Notes: a model not told the origin generated them from the letters alone. DNA of 64,000 nt from JAEUJM01 sp041908445 (GCA_041908445.1 JAYRFK010000112.1:15384-79383), one strand, 5' to 3'. Numbered from the stretch's first letter, positions 50,126 through 59,050 are shown. Translations and numbers: made by a program.

Positions 50126-52573
50126 TCAGCGGGTCGCCGACCAGGTGGCGCCACGGTCGGACTCGGCGGCGTCGAAGGCGGCGGCCCCACCCCAGATGAC
50201 CAGGGTGTCGTCCACCCAGGCACCTGCGGCGCCGCCGTCGGCGAGGAGGTCGGTGCGGGGGAGGGGCGTCCAGGTGCCCGCGCCGGCATCGAGCACGTAG
50301 CCGGCGACCTCGACGAACCGGTCCCCGGCGACGGGGCCGAGCACCGCCGTGTCGTAAGGGGCCGGGTCGGTCGGTGAGGCGGGTGGGTCGACCCAGGTGT
50401 CGGTGGTGGTGTCGAAGATCCCCGTGTAGGCGAGCGACGGGTCGGGAGGATCGTCGCCGGGCGGTCCGGGTGATGGCCGCACGACGAGGTCGCCGACGGT
50501 GTACCAGCCGATGCCGGACCAGTACGGCCCCGTCAGCACGGGCGAGGATGTCAGCGCCTCCCAGGCCGTGGCACCGTCGCGGAGCACGGCGACCTGGGTG
50601 CGGGCGAGGTCCGAGTCGAGCGTGGCGAACAGGTAGAGGTCGCCGCCGTGGCCGACCAGGTTTCGAAACGACGAGGGTCGCGTCTGGTCCAGCGGCAGGG
50701 CCGTCCACTGGTCGGTCGCCGGGTCGTAGGCGACGTCGGCGTCGTCGCCGAGGCGGGTCGACGCGAAGGCGATCACCCGCTGGCCGTCGGTGGTGAGCCC
50801 GAACGCGGCGTCCCGCTCGCCGTCGACCGTCCCGTCGGGTGGCGGCGTGAGCGTCGACCAGGCGTCATCGCCGGCGTCGTACGACCAGAGCTCGTCGACG
50901 TAGCCGTCCCCGCACACGGACGCGTCCTCGCACCAGTACCACGCCCACACGTAGAGCCGTCCGTCGAGGGTGACGGTCCGGGCCTCGTCGACGGTGTGCG
51001 GGATGGGTGCGATCGAGCGCCAGGAATCGGCCGCAGGGCCATAGGCCGCCGCCGCGGTCGAACCGTCAAAGCTCGGCGGCCCGCAATCGGCGCTCGCCGG
51101 GCACGCCGGACCACCGCCCATGATGAGCACCTCGTCGCCCAAGGTCGCGGCGATCGGCTCGTCGACCGCCGGCAACGGACCGTCGGACATCGGCGCCCAC
51201 CCGTCGGCGTCGGTGCCGTCTGGGGTGACGGGGTCCGCCACCGGACCGGGCGTCCAGGTGGCGCCGGCGGCGCTGACCTCGCCGTCGGCCGACTCGCCGC
51301 CCCACACGACCAGGGTGTCGCCCACCCATGCAGCGGCCTGGCCCTCCGCTGCGATGTTCGTCGGCGCGGGGAGAGCGGACCACGATGTGGTGTCGAGGTC
51401 CAAGAGCAGACCACTCACTGCGATGAGCCGGGGACCGGCGACGACACCGAGGCGGCCGAGCATCGGCTCCGGGCGGGACATGGCATCGAACGGCAGTGGA
51501 GGGGGATCCAGCCACTGCCCGGTACTCGTGTCGAACACCGCTGCAGGCGGGGCGGCGACGAGCACCTCCGGGGGGACCCCCGAGGTGGGCCCCGGCGAGG
51601 GTGACACGATCAGGTCTCCGACGACGTAGGCGCGATAGTCGAGTGGACCGGGCGGGTCGGGCAGAGCGGTCCACTCGTCGGCGCCGTCCTGCAACACGGC
51701 AGCGTGCGTCCCACCGGTGGGCAGCGTGGCGAACAGGTAGAGGTCGCCGTCGTGGCCGACGAGGGCGCGGCCGGTCGACGGCCGCAGGGTGTCGACGGGC
51801 AGCGCACTCCACGAGTCGGCGGCGGGGTCGTAGGCGAGCTCGGTCACGGCGTCCTCGGCGCCGGGGTCACGCAGCGGCACGGCGGCTGCTGACTGGAACG
51901 CGACGATCCGGTCGCCGGCGAGGGTGAGCGACAGCGGGGTCTCGAACGGCACCATGTCGTACGGATGGGCCAGCTCGGTCCAGCGGTCGTCGCCGACGTC
52001 GTAGGAGAGGAAGGCGCCGCCGTGGTCGGTGACGCAGTCCTCCACCGGTCCGCTGCAGTCGGTCTCGAGCCAGAGGTAGAGGCGGTCGCCGATGACGACG
52101 CCGCTCGCGTAGCCCGTGCCGCTCGCCAGCCACCCGGGTGCCTGGTCGGCGATCGAACGCCACTCGCGGGTGCCCACGTCGTAGGCGGCGCCGTCCAGCA
52201 GCCAGCAGTCCGGCTCGGGCGGGCACCCCGCCGTCGGGTTGCCACCGAAGACCAGTACCTCGTCCCCGACGGCGTAGGCAAGGGCGTGTGTCCGCGGGGA
52301 CAGCGGGCTCTCGCGCATCGGGACCCACTGGCCGGCGCCGCCGTCGGGGCCGGTCACCACCGGGGTCGAGTCCTCGTCGCTCGAAAGGCGGAGCAGGACG
52401 CCGGTCGCCACCAGGGCCAGCAGCGCGACGACGGCAGCACCGAGGGCCAGGCGGTCGCGGCGGCGCCGGCGGGCCACCGCGGTCCCCAGTGCCGTGGGGA
52501 GTGCCGCCGCGGGGCGGGGGTCTCGGGCGCGCACGCCCAGCTCCCGGCGAAGCCGATCCTCGAGGTCAGGCAT
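50126..52573 (-). CDS. Membrane-anchored kelch-repeat protein, candidate anti-sigma partner
   Basis: The 815-residue protein has a short basic cytoplasmic N-terminus (about residues 1-40), one transmembrane helix (LALGAAVVALLALVATGVLL, 42-62) and a long outer region of kelch-type beta-propeller repeats: W-PM-SPLSPRTHALAYAVGDEVLVFGG, GDDRWTELAHP, WTALPDPPG and a second half starting WAPMSDGPLPAVDEP. There are two propellers by repetition. Its ATG at 52573 overlaps the sigma-factor stop by eight bases, so it is cotranscribed with an ECF sigma factor. ECF genes are usually followed by a membrane anti-sigma factor, so this protein may sense an external signal and hold the sigma factor. The N-terminal 40 residues have no ZAS motif, so the role is inference. 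Confidence 0.8.
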   Translation of the reverse strand: MPDLEDRLRRELGVRARDPRPAAALPTALGTAVARRRRRDRLALGAAVVALLALVATGVLLRLSSDEDSTPVVTGPDGGAGQWVPMRESPLSPRTHALAYAVGDEVLVFGGNPTAGCPPEPDCWLLDGAAYDVGTREWRSIADQAPGWLASGTGYASGVVIGDRLYLWLETDCSGPVEDCVTDHGGAFLSYDVGDDRWTELAHPYDMVPFETPLSLTLAGDRIVAFQSAAAVPLRDPGAEDAVTELAYDPAADSWSALPVDTLRPSTGRALVGHDGDLYLFATLPTGGTHAAVLQDGADEWTALPDPPGPLDYRAYVVGDLIVSPSPGPTSGVPPEVLVAAPPAAVFDTSTGQWLDPPPLPFDAMSRPEPMLGRLGVVAGPRLIAVSGLLLDLDTTSWSALPAPTNIAAEGQAAAWVGDTLVVWGGESADGEVSAAGATWTPGPVADPVTPDGTDADGWAPMSDGPLPAVDEPIAATLGDEVLIMGGGPACPASADCGPPSFDGSTAAAAYGPAADSWRSIAPIPHTVDEARTVTLDGRLYVWAWYWCEDASVCGDGYVDELWSYDAGDDAWSTLTPPPDGTVDGERDAAFGLTTDGQRVIAFASTRLGDDADVAYDPATDQWTALPLDQTRPSSFRNLVGHGGDLYLFATLDSDLARTQVAVLRDGATAWEALTSSPVLTGPYWSGIGWYTVGDLVVRPSPGPPGDDPPDPSLAYTGIFDTTTDTWVDPPASPTDPAPYDTAVLGPVAGDRFVEVAGYVLDAGAGTWTPLPRTDLLADGGAAGAWVDDTLVIWGGAAAFDAAESDRGATWSATR

Positions 52574-53111
52574 GGTCGGCCTCCTCTCCGTCGTCGGGCT
52601 CGCCGAGGGCGGCGCGCAGGTCAGCCAGGGCGCGGGCGGTCCGCGACTTCACCGTCCCGGGCCGCACGCCGAGGATCGCCGCGGTCTCGGCCTCGCTGCG
52701 GTCCTCGAGGAAGCGGAGGGCGAGCACCGAGCGTTGGGCCATGGGCAGGGCCAGCAGCGCCGGCCAGAGCTCGGAGCGGTCGGCCGCGGCCGCCTCGCCT
52801 GCGCCCGAGGCGTCGATCCGCGCCGAGCCCGCCGCCGCACCCACGGCGCGCAGGCCGTCGAGGTGGGCCCGCTCGAGGCGTCGGCGGCGCAGGCGGCTGT
52901 TCACGGTGTTCACGACCGCCCGCCGCAGGTAGGCGTGCACGTCGTCGACCTTCCCGGCGCGGAAGTGGGGCCAGCAGGCGGCGAAGGCGTCGGCCACCAC
53001 CTCCTCGGCCGTTTCTTCGTCACCGCAGAGCACGTAGGCCAGTCCCACACACCGTCGCACCTCCTCGAGGTAGCGCTGGGCGAATTCCTCCGCCGTCCGG
53101 TCGACCGCCAT
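52566..53111 (-). CDS. ECF-type RNA polymerase sigma factor
   Basis: The 181-residue protein has region 2 (FAQRYLEEVRRCVGLAYVLCGDEETAEEVVADAFAACWPHF, then DVHAYLRRAVVNTVNSRLRRRR) and region 4 (LPMAQRSVLALRFLEDRSEAETAAILGVRPGTVKSRTARAL). These direct RNA polymerase to special promoters. The ATG at 53111 starts just before region 2; a longer frame to 53180 is open but unlikely. It is transcribed ahead of the kelch membrane protein. Neither the target promoters nor its own are evident; the hairpin at 53201 lies upstream. Confidence 0.88.
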   Translation of the reverse strand: MAVDRTAEEFAQRYLEEVRRCVGLAYVLCGDEETAEEVVADAFAACWPHFRAGKVDDVHAYLRRAVVNTVNSRLRRRRLERAHLDGLRAVGAAAGSARIDASGAGEAAAADRSELWPALLALPMAQRSVLALRFLEDRSEAETAAILGVRPGTVKSRTARALADLRAALGEPDDGEEADHA

Positions 53112-53200
53112 CGCACCAGTACAGACGCACGAAGCCGCTGGCGGGTTCCGTCGGACGGCGCTCGCTGGGCGCCCACCCAATTCCGGCTTCTCTACGATCC

Positions 53201-53255
53201 GGAATTTCCTGTTGAGAAACCCCCGATACGGGGGTTTCTCACCAAGGAATTCTGG
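53201..53255 (-). repeat. Hairpin element, inverted relative of the one at 20794
   Basis: The core GAGAAACCCCCG-ATA-CGGGGGTTTCTC (53214-53240) is perfectly paired. Read on the minus strand its centre is TAT, as in the element at 20794-20851. The outer arms differ slightly. It lies between the stop of apbE and the start of the sigma gene, both leftward, so its orientation relative to transcription is the same as at 20794. Confidence 0.85.
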
Positions 53256-53258
53256 AGC

Positions 53259-54248
53259 TCAGGCGGCGGGTGGGGAGGCCTCGACGCGGTCGGGGAGGGT
53301 CGCGTCGCCGAGGAACGCGGTGAAGCCGTCGGTGGCCTGGAGGCGGCCGTCGCGGTCGAGGCACATCGCCTCGACGCCGGTGCCGCCGAGGAGGTCGAAG
53401 GGGTGCTCGCTGCCGCGCAGCAGCACGGCCTTGGCCAGCACCTCGGCGCGCCACCCTTCGGTGGCGATCACGGTCACGAGGGTGAGGTCGCTGGTCGACG
53501 GCTGGCCGGTGCCGGGGTCGATGAGGTGGTGGCGCTCCTCGCCGTCGACGGTCCAGTGCCGCTTGAGCGTGGTCGACGTGGCCATGGCCCCGTCGAGCAG
53601 GCCGACGAGGGCCAGCGGCTCGTCGAGCCAGGGATGCTCGATGCCGACGGTCCAGCCCGAGCCGGGACCGTCGGGGCCGTCGCCGCGCACCCGCAGGTCG
53701 CCGCCCACGTTGATGCACACGCCGGCGGCGCCGAGGTCGAGCAGTTCGCCGCTCACGAAGTCGGCGGCCAGGCCCTTGCCGATGCCGCCGGGGTCGAAGC
53801 CGGTGCCCTCGGGGAGGCGTACCCGGTTGCCGTCGACCTCGATGTCGGCGGCGCCGTGCAGCAGCCGGCTGAGCCCGGAGCGCACCGGCGCCTGCGTCAG
53901 CGCGTCGAAGGAGCGGTCGTAGCCGGCGCGGATCATGTCGCCCAGCACGGTCGGGTCGAAGGACGCGCCGCTGATCTTCCACGCCTCCATCGCCCGGCGG
54001 ACGAGGATGGCGGTCTCCTCGCTGACGTCGACCCACTCGCCGGCCCGCTCGGTGAGCTCGGTCACCTCGCTGTCGGCCCGGAACCGCGACCACAACCCCT
54101 CGAGTTGCTCGAGCCGCTGCTCGGCATGGTCGAGCAGGGACTCGTCGGCGCGGGCCTCGACCGCCTCGCCGGCGTCGTCGTCGGCCCCGCCCACCACCAG
54201 CAGGTGGGCGTCGCTGCCCATCACCCGGAACCGCCGTTCGACCATCAT
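53259..54248 (-). CDS. apbE: FAD:protein FMN transferase
   Basis: The 329-residue protein is ApbE, which attaches FMN to Thr of target flavoproteins in the envelope. It has FRADSEVTELTERAG, the DPGGIGKGLAAD motif (around residue 165), INVGGDLRVRG and the C-terminal HHLIDPGTGQPS and KAVLLRG. The ATG at 54248 follows AGGGTGGCGACC by eight bases; a GTG at 54257 and an ATG at 54245 are also in frame. No lipobox is visible, so it is probably cytoplasmic or membrane-associated. No flavoprotein target or reductase gene lies nearby, though the hairpin element lies four bases downstream. Confidence 0.9.
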   Translation of the reverse strand: MMVERRFRVMGSDAHLLVVGGADDDAGEAVEARADESLLDHAEQRLEQLEGLWSRFRADSEVTELTERAGEWVDVSEETAILVRRAMEAWKISGASFDPTVLGDMIRAGYDRSFDALTQAPVRSGLSRLLHGAADIEVDGNRVRLPEGTGFDPGGIGKGLAADFVSGELLDLGAAGVCINVGGDLRVRGDGPDGPGSGWTVGIEHPWLDEPLALVGLLDGAMATSTTLKRHWTVDGEERHHLIDPGTGQPSTSDLTLVTVIATEGWRAEVLAKAVLLRGSEHPFDLLGGTGVEAMCLDRDGRLQATDGFTAFLGDATLPDRVEASPPAA

Positions 54249-54309
54249 GGTCGCCACCCTACGGCCGGCCCTCCCGCCTCCGGACGACCCGGGATCCGGG
54301 TCGGTGGCG

Positions 54310-55542
54310 TCACCCGGCGACAGGCACGGGCACGTTCACGAAGTCCGTGGTCCCGTTCCCCACGGCGCCGGCGCCGTTGAACCCCCAGCAGTACAGGGCG
54401 CCGCCCGTGCGGAGCCCGCAGCTGTGGCTCTCCCCGGTGGCGACCGACTGCCAGTCGGTGAAGCCGCCGCTGACGCGGACGGGCGCGGTGACGTCCGCAC
54501 CGGGCACGGGGTGGCCGATCTGGCCGGCGATGTTCCAGCCCCAGCAGTACAACCGCCCGGACGACCGCCGTCCGCAGCCGTGCTCGCCGCCGGCCGCGGC
54601 CGCGGTCCAGTCGGTGGTCGCTCCCCGGACCTCCGTCGGGACGGCCCGGTCCACCGCGCGCCCGTCGCCGTTCCCGAGGGCGAAGTGCCCGTCGCTGCCC
54701 CAGCAGAAGAGGCGCCCCGTCGTCCGCGTCGCACAGGTGTGGTTCCAGCCGGCGCTCACCGAGGCCCACCCGGTCCTGCCGTTGGCGACGGCCACGGGAC
54801 GCACCCGGTTGACGCGCGTCGCCCCGTCGCCGACCTGGCCGGCGAAGTCCTGGCCCCAGCAGAAGACGCGGCCCGTGGTCTTGCGGCCGCAGGCGTGGGC
54901 CGCGCCGACGCTCACCGACGCCCAGTTGGACGCCGCCCCGGCGAGCTCGACGGGCGCGTTCACCGTGGCGGTCCCGAACCCGCCGCCGTCCCCCACGACG
55001 CCGTTGCGGCTGCCCCAGCAGAAGACGTGGCCGGCGACGGTCACGGCACATGCCGCCCCGCCCCCCGGGTCGGCCACGTCGCCACCGACCGACACCGAGG
55101 CCCACGGCCCGTGGGACCCGGCGACCTCGGTGGGCACGGCGCGGTCGTGGTGGCCCCCGCCGTCGCCGACCCCGCCGAACGCGTCACTGCCCCAGCAGTA
55201 GAGGTGACCGCTGTTGCGGATGCCGCAGGTCAACAGGTCGCCCGCCGACACGGTCGACCAGTCGGTGAAGCCGCCGGCCACAGGGGTGGGGCTCAGCGCG
55301 TCGCCGCCCCCGGTGCCCAGAGCGCCGAACCCACTCGAGCCCCAGCAGTACAACGCGTGGGTGGAGGCGATCGCGCACGTGTGATCCAGCCCGGCATCGA
55401 CCTGGAGCCACGAGGACACCGTCTCGGTCGTCTGGGCGCCGGCGTCGGGCAGGCCCATCACGACGAGCCCGGCGACGATCGCGCCGCCGACCGCGATGCA
55501 CCGGAACAGCCCTGCCGGTCGGAACCGTCGCAGTCCGCGCAT
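54310..55542 (-). CDS. Secreted RCC1-repeat protein
   Basis: The 410-residue protein has a signal peptide (FRCIAVGGAIVAGLVVMGLPDAGA) and then about seven repeats of 50 residues with the form W-SVSAGxxHTCAxxTTGxLFCWGxDxxGxxGxG, typical of the RCC1 beta-propeller. Each blade has two Cys, probably disulfide-bonded outside the cell. RCC1-like propellers bind other proteins. It is one of three in a row, all leftward; its sequence is more diverged than that of the other two. ATG 55542 follows GGAGGGAG. The gene lies 81 bases after the stop of the next upstream gene. Confidence 0.85.
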   Translation of the reverse strand: MRGLRRFRPAGLFRCIAVGGAIVAGLVVMGLPDAGAQTTETVSSWLQVDAGLDHTCAIASTHALYCWGSSGFGALGTGGGDALSPTPVAGGFTDWSTVSAGDLLTCGIRNSGHLYCWGSDAFGGVGDGGGHHDRAVPTEVAGSHGPWASVSVGGDVADPGGGAACAVTVAGHVFCWGSRNGVVGDGGGFGTATVNAPVELAGAASNWASVSVGAAHACGRKTTGRVFCWGQDFAGQVGDGATRVNRVRPVAVANGRTGWASVSAGWNHTCATRTTGRLFCWGSDGHFALGNGDGRAVDRAVPTEVRGATTDWTAAAAGGEHGCGRRSSGRLYCWGWNIAGQIGHPVPGADVTAPVRVSGGFTDWQSVATGESHSCGLRTGGALYCWGFNGAGAVGNGTTDFVNVPVPVAG

Positions 55543-55623
55543 CGCGCTCCCTCCACGGCCGGTCGTGACCGACCGGCGATCCGGTCGAACGCTACTCGTG
55601 CCCTGGCGCGAGCCGCTGCCGGG

Positions 55624-56844
55624 TCACGCTGACAGCGCCACCCGGGTGGGGCCGACGACCTTGCGGGCCGTCGAGCCGACGCCGGCCTGGCCGTACTGGT
55701 TGTTGCCCCAGCAGTAGAGGACGCCGTTCGCGCGGAGGGCGCAGGTGCTCCACATCCCGGCGGTGACGGACGCCCAGTCGGTGAAGCCGCCGGGCACCAA
55801 CAGCGGGGTCGCCTGCACGAACCGGCGCACCTGACCGAGGTCCGCCCGCTTCGGCGAGCCCCAGCAGAAGAGACGGCCGTTGGTGCGGATGGCGCACGAG
55901 TGGCGGAAGCCGGTGGCGGCCACGGACCAGTTCGTCGACGTGCCGACGACCTCGTTGGGCGCTGCGAAGTCGGCCCAGTCCTGGCCCGGGTTGCCCAGGG
56001 CCCAGTCGTCGCCCCGGCCCCAGCAGAAGAGCCGACCGGAGGTCCTCGTCGCGCAGGAGTGCTGGTTCGAGGTCGTCACCGTGGCCCAGTCCGTGCCGCC
56101 GCCGCTGACCTCCACCGGCGAGGTCTGGAGGCCGCCGATCGGCGCGCCGTCGCCCACGGAGCCGTGGACGTCGTCGCCCCAGCAGAACAGCCGGCCGTCG
56201 GTCTTCCGCGCGCAGGCGTGCTCGAAGCCGACGGTGACCGTCGCCCAGTCGGCGGTCTGGCCCGCCACCTCGGTCGGCACGCTCGTGGTGGCGGTGCCGC
56301 CGCCGTCACCGTTCACGCCGCGACGGTCGCCACCCCAGCAGAACAGGCGGTGGTCGGTGCGGATGGCACAGGTCGTCGACCCACCGGCGGACACCGAGGC
56401 CCAGTCCGTCCGGCCTCCCGCGACCTGGACCGGCGCGGGGTGGTCCTGCGTGGCCACGGTGCCGAGCCGACCGAGGAAGTCGCTGCCCCAGCAGAAGAGA
56501 CGTCCGGTGGTCTTGAGCCCACACGTGTGCACGTCGCCGGCCGACACCGCGGCCCAGTCGCCGGTGCGCCCCGCCACCTCGACGGGCCACTTGCGGTTCT
56601 TGAGCGGCAGGCCGTCACCGACCGCGCCCGAATCGTCGAGGCCCCAGCAGAACAGGTGGTGGTCGGAGCGCACGCCACACGTGTGCAGCAGGCCGGCGTC
56701 GACCTGGAGCCAACGGGCGGAGGCCTCCGGGGTGGCGCTCTCGGACGAGGCGGCGCCCGCGGCGGGCGCCACCGCCAGACCCACCACGAGGGTCACGGCG
56801 GCGAGGAGGGCGAGGACGGGGCCCCGGGTCGTGGCCGTGCTCAT
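55624..56844 (-). CDS. Secreted RCC1-repeat protein
   Basis: The 406-residue protein has a signal peptide (RGPVLALLAAVTLVVGLAVAPAAGAA) and seven RCC1 repeats (WLQVDAGLLHTCGVRSDHHLFCWG and so on). Its last 38 residues (LRANGVLYCWGNNQYGQAG and following) are almost identical to those of the upstream gene, whereas the middle repeats are diverged, suggesting recent duplication or gene conversion. The ATG at 56844 overlaps the stop of the upstream gene by four bases (ATGA), so translation is coupled. Confidence 0.87.
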   Translation of the reverse strand: MSTATTRGPVLALLAAVTLVVGLAVAPAAGAASSESATPEASARWLQVDAGLLHTCGVRSDHHLFCWGLDDSGAVGDGLPLKNRKWPVEVAGRTGDWAAVSAGDVHTCGLKTTGRLFCWGSDFLGRLGTVATQDHPAPVQVAGGRTDWASVSAGGSTTCAIRTDHRLFCWGGDRRGVNGDGGGTATTSVPTEVAGQTADWATVTVGFEHACARKTDGRLFCWGDDVHGSVGDGAPIGGLQTSPVEVSGGGTDWATVTTSNQHSCATRTSGRLFCWGRGDDWALGNPGQDWADFAAPNEVVGTSTNWSVAATGFRHSCAIRTNGRLFCWGSPKRADLGQVRRFVQATPLLVPGGFTDWASVTAGMWSTCALRANGVLYCWGNNQYGQAGVGSTARKVVGPTRVALSA

Positions 56845-58109
56845 GCGGACAGCGCCACCCGCGTCGGGCCGACGATCTTGCGGGCAGTTGAGCCCACGCC
56901 GGCCTGGCCGAACTCGTTGTTGCCCCAGCAATAGAGCAGGCCGTTCGTGCGCAGCGCGCACGTGGTGGCCAGGCCGGCGGTCACGTCGGCCCAGTCGGTG
57001 AAGCCCAGGACCTTGAGCGGGGTGAACTGGCTGGCGTACGGGATCTTCCGCCCCAGGGCTGCCCGCCAGGTCTGGCCCCAGCAGTAGAGGAGCCCGGACG
57101 TCCGGGTGGCGCAGGTGTGGGCGAAGCCGCCGCCGCTGACCACGCCCCAGTCGGTGCGGTTGCGCTGCACCTCCGTCGGGGTGCCGCGGTCGGCGATGTC
57201 CTGTCCGGGCGCGGCGAGCTGGCCGAAGTGGTCGTGGCCCCAGCAGAAGAGGCGATCGTCCTGGGTGGTGGCGCAGGTGTGGTTCTCCGATGTCGCCAGC
57301 GTGGCCCAGTTCGTGGGGTCGCCGGCGACGGCCACGGGCGTGCTGTGCGAGCCGCGCGCCTCGTCGTTGCCGACCTGACCGAAGGTGTCGTCGCCGAAGC
57401 ACCGGATCCGGTGGTCGACCTTCATCGCGCACACGTGGCCGAGCCCGGCGCTGACGGCTTGCCAGTCGGTGGCATTGCCCGAGACCTGGGCCGGGGCCTC
57501 GGCGGGGGTGTCCGCGCCGCCGTTGCCGAGTGAGCCGCGGTAGTCCTGGCCCCAGCAGAAGAGACGGCCGGTGGTCTTCACCGCGCAGGTGGCGCCGCCG
57601 GCGGAGACCTGGGCCCAGTCGGTGGTGCTGCCGGCGACCTCGACCGGGGCGGGGGCGTCCTGCTGGCCCGGCCCGTTGCCGAGGAGGCCGAGGGTGTCGG
57701 TCCCCCAGCAGAACAGCCGGTGGTCGGTCTTGACCGCGCAGGTCTGGTCGTAGCCCGCGGACACCTGGGCCCAGTCCGTGGTGTGGCCGGCGACCTCGAC
57801 GGGCGCGTTCCGATTGCGGCGGCCCCCACCGTCGCCGAGCGCGTAGCCCCCGTCGAAGCCCCAGCAGTAGAGGCGGTGCGCGGTGGTGATCCCGCAGGTG
57901 TGCAGGAAGCCGGCGTCCACCTGGAGCCAGCGGGCCGACGCCTCCGGCGGGGCGCCCTCGGCGGGCGTCGCCTGCGCGCCGGCCGGCACAGACGCGAACA
58001 GCGCGCCGACCGTGGTCAGCGCGACCGCGACCGCGAGCGCGGTCAGACGGGTCGTCGACCGCCGCCGTGCCGCCCGCAGCAGCGGAACGTCGTCGTGCCT
58101 GGAGCCCAT
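56841..58109 (-). CDS. Secreted RCC1-repeat protein, first of the run
   Basis: The 422-residue protein has a charged n-region, a hydrophobic signal (RLTALAVAVALTTVGALFASVPAGA) and seven RCC1 repeats (WLQVDAGFLHTCGITTAHRLYCWG, WAQVSAGYDQTCAVKTDHRLFCWG). One blade reads HRIRCFGDD in place of CWG. The C-terminus is nearly the same as in the next gene. ATG 58109 precedes a basic stretch (RHDDVPLLRAARRRS). Probably the first gene of a three-gene operon. Binding partner unknown. Confidence 0.87.
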   Translation of the reverse strand: MGSRHDDVPLLRAARRRSTTRLTALAVAVALTTVGALFASVPAGAQATPAEGAPPEASARWLQVDAGFLHTCGITTAHRLYCWGFDGGYALGDGGGRRNRNAPVEVAGHTTDWAQVSAGYDQTCAVKTDHRLFCWGTDTLGLLGNGPGQQDAPAPVEVAGSTTDWAQVSAGGATCAVKTTGRLFCWGQDYRGSLGNGGADTPAEAPAQVSGNATDWQAVSAGLGHVCAMKVDHRIRCFGDDTFGQVGNDEARGSHSTPVAVAGDPTNWATLATSENHTCATTQDDRLFCWGHDHFGQLAAPGQDIADRGTPTEVQRNRTDWGVVSGGGFAHTCATRTSGLLYCWGQTWRAALGRKIPYASQFTPLKVLGFTDWADVTAGLATTCALRTNGLLYCWGNNEFGQAGVGSTARKIVGPTRVALSA

Positions 58110-58220
58110 GTCGCCCTCCCGCCTGCGGGCCCACCACGGCCCGTTCGAACGCGAACGCTACCGAATCGTGCCCCCCCTCGTCAGGGGGCCAAGTCAGGGG
58201 GTCGGACGGTGGTCGGGGGT

Positions 58221-58268
58221 GGTCAGCAGGCGGTCAGCAGGCGGTCAGGCGGTCAGGCGGTCAGGCGG
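58221..58268. repeat. Short tandem repeat over the response-regulator stop codon
   Basis: Repeated GGTCAGCAGGC and GGTCAGGC units surround the stop codon (58261-58263, leftward) of the response regulator. Changes in repeat number would leave the protein unaffected except at the extreme C-terminus. Confidence 0.6.
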
Positions 58269-58980
58269 TGGCGTCGCGCGGGAGGCGGAGGCTGTAGCCC
58301 ACGCCGCGGACGGTGTGGATCAGCGGCGGCTCGACCACGTCGACCTTCTGACGGAGGTAGGAGATGTAGGTCTCGAGCACGGAGGCGTTGCCCTCGAAGG
58401 TGTAGTCCCACACGTGCTCGAGGATCTGGTTGCGGGTGAGCACCCGGCGGGGGTTCGAGAGCAGGTAGTGGAGCAGCTTGTACTCGGTGGGGGTCAGGTC
58501 GACCGGCCGGCCGGCCCGCCACACGTCTCGGGTCTCCTCGTCGAGCTCGAGGTCGGCGTAGGTGAGCTTGGCGCCGCCGGCCCGCACGCCCGACGTGCGC
58601 CGCAGCACCGCCTTCACCCGCTCGACCATCTCCTCGATCGAGAACGGCTTGGTGACGTAGTCGTCGCTGCCGAGGCGCAGGCCCTCGACCTTGTCCGCGG
58701 TGGTGTCGCGGGCGGTCAGGAAGATGATGGGGACCTGGGTGCCGGCGCCCTCGACCTGGCGGAGGCGCCGGGCGACCTCGAAGCCGTCGAGCTCGGGCAT
58801 CATCACGTCGAGGACGATCAGGTCGGGCCGGACCTCGTCGACCTTGGCCAGGGCCTCGCGGCCGTTGGCGGCCCGGACGACGTCGAAGCCGTTCATCCCG
58901 AGGCCCATGGAGAGCAGCTCGGTGATGTGCTCCTCGTCGTCGACCACGAGGATCGTGGGCTGGCCGCCGGTGTCGCTCAC
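58261..58980 (-). CDS. OmpR/PhoB-type response regulator
   Basis: The 239-residue protein has a receiver domain (TILVVDDEEHITELL, phospho-acceptor Asp in LIVLDVMMPELDGFEV near residue 59, FLTARDT and YVTKPFS) and a winged-helix effector (DLTPTEYKLLHYLLSNPRRVLTRNQILEHVWDYTFEGNASVLETYISYLRQKVD...IHTVRGVGYSLRLP). The kinase that pairs with it is very likely the one at 61527, separated by two glycosyltransferase-related genes. GTG 58980 starts eight residues before the first strand; no strong ribosome-binding site is near. A direct repeat typical of its class lies 52 bases upstream, in the divergent promoter. Confidence 0.93.
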   Translation of the reverse strand: MSDTGGQPTILVVDDEEHITELLSMGLGMNGFDVVRAANGREALAKVDEVRPDLIVLDVMMPELDGFEVARRLRQVEGAGTQVPIIFLTARDTTADKVEGLRLGSDDYVTKPFSIEEMVERVKAVLRRTSGVRAGGAKLTYADLELDEETRDVWRAGRPVDLTPTEYKLLHYLLSNPRRVLTRNQILEHVWDYTFEGNASVLETYISYLRQKVDVVEPPLIHTVRGVGYSLRLPRDATA

Positions 58981-59031
58981 GGCCGCCACGGTAGAGCGAC
59001 CAGCCGCCCGTGTCTGCGCTCTCGGCGGCAT

Positions 59032-59050
59032 TCTCAGCGAACTCCCAGGG
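59032..59050. promoter_or_regulatory. Direct-repeat operator, copy 1
   Basis: TCTCAGCGAACTCCCAGGG contains TCTCAG and TCCCAG spaced 11 bp apart, one helical turn, as expected for an OmpR-family regulator. It lies between the divergent response-regulator and glycosyltransferase genes, 43 bases before the latter. A second copy is at 63047-63065. Confidence 0.65.
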
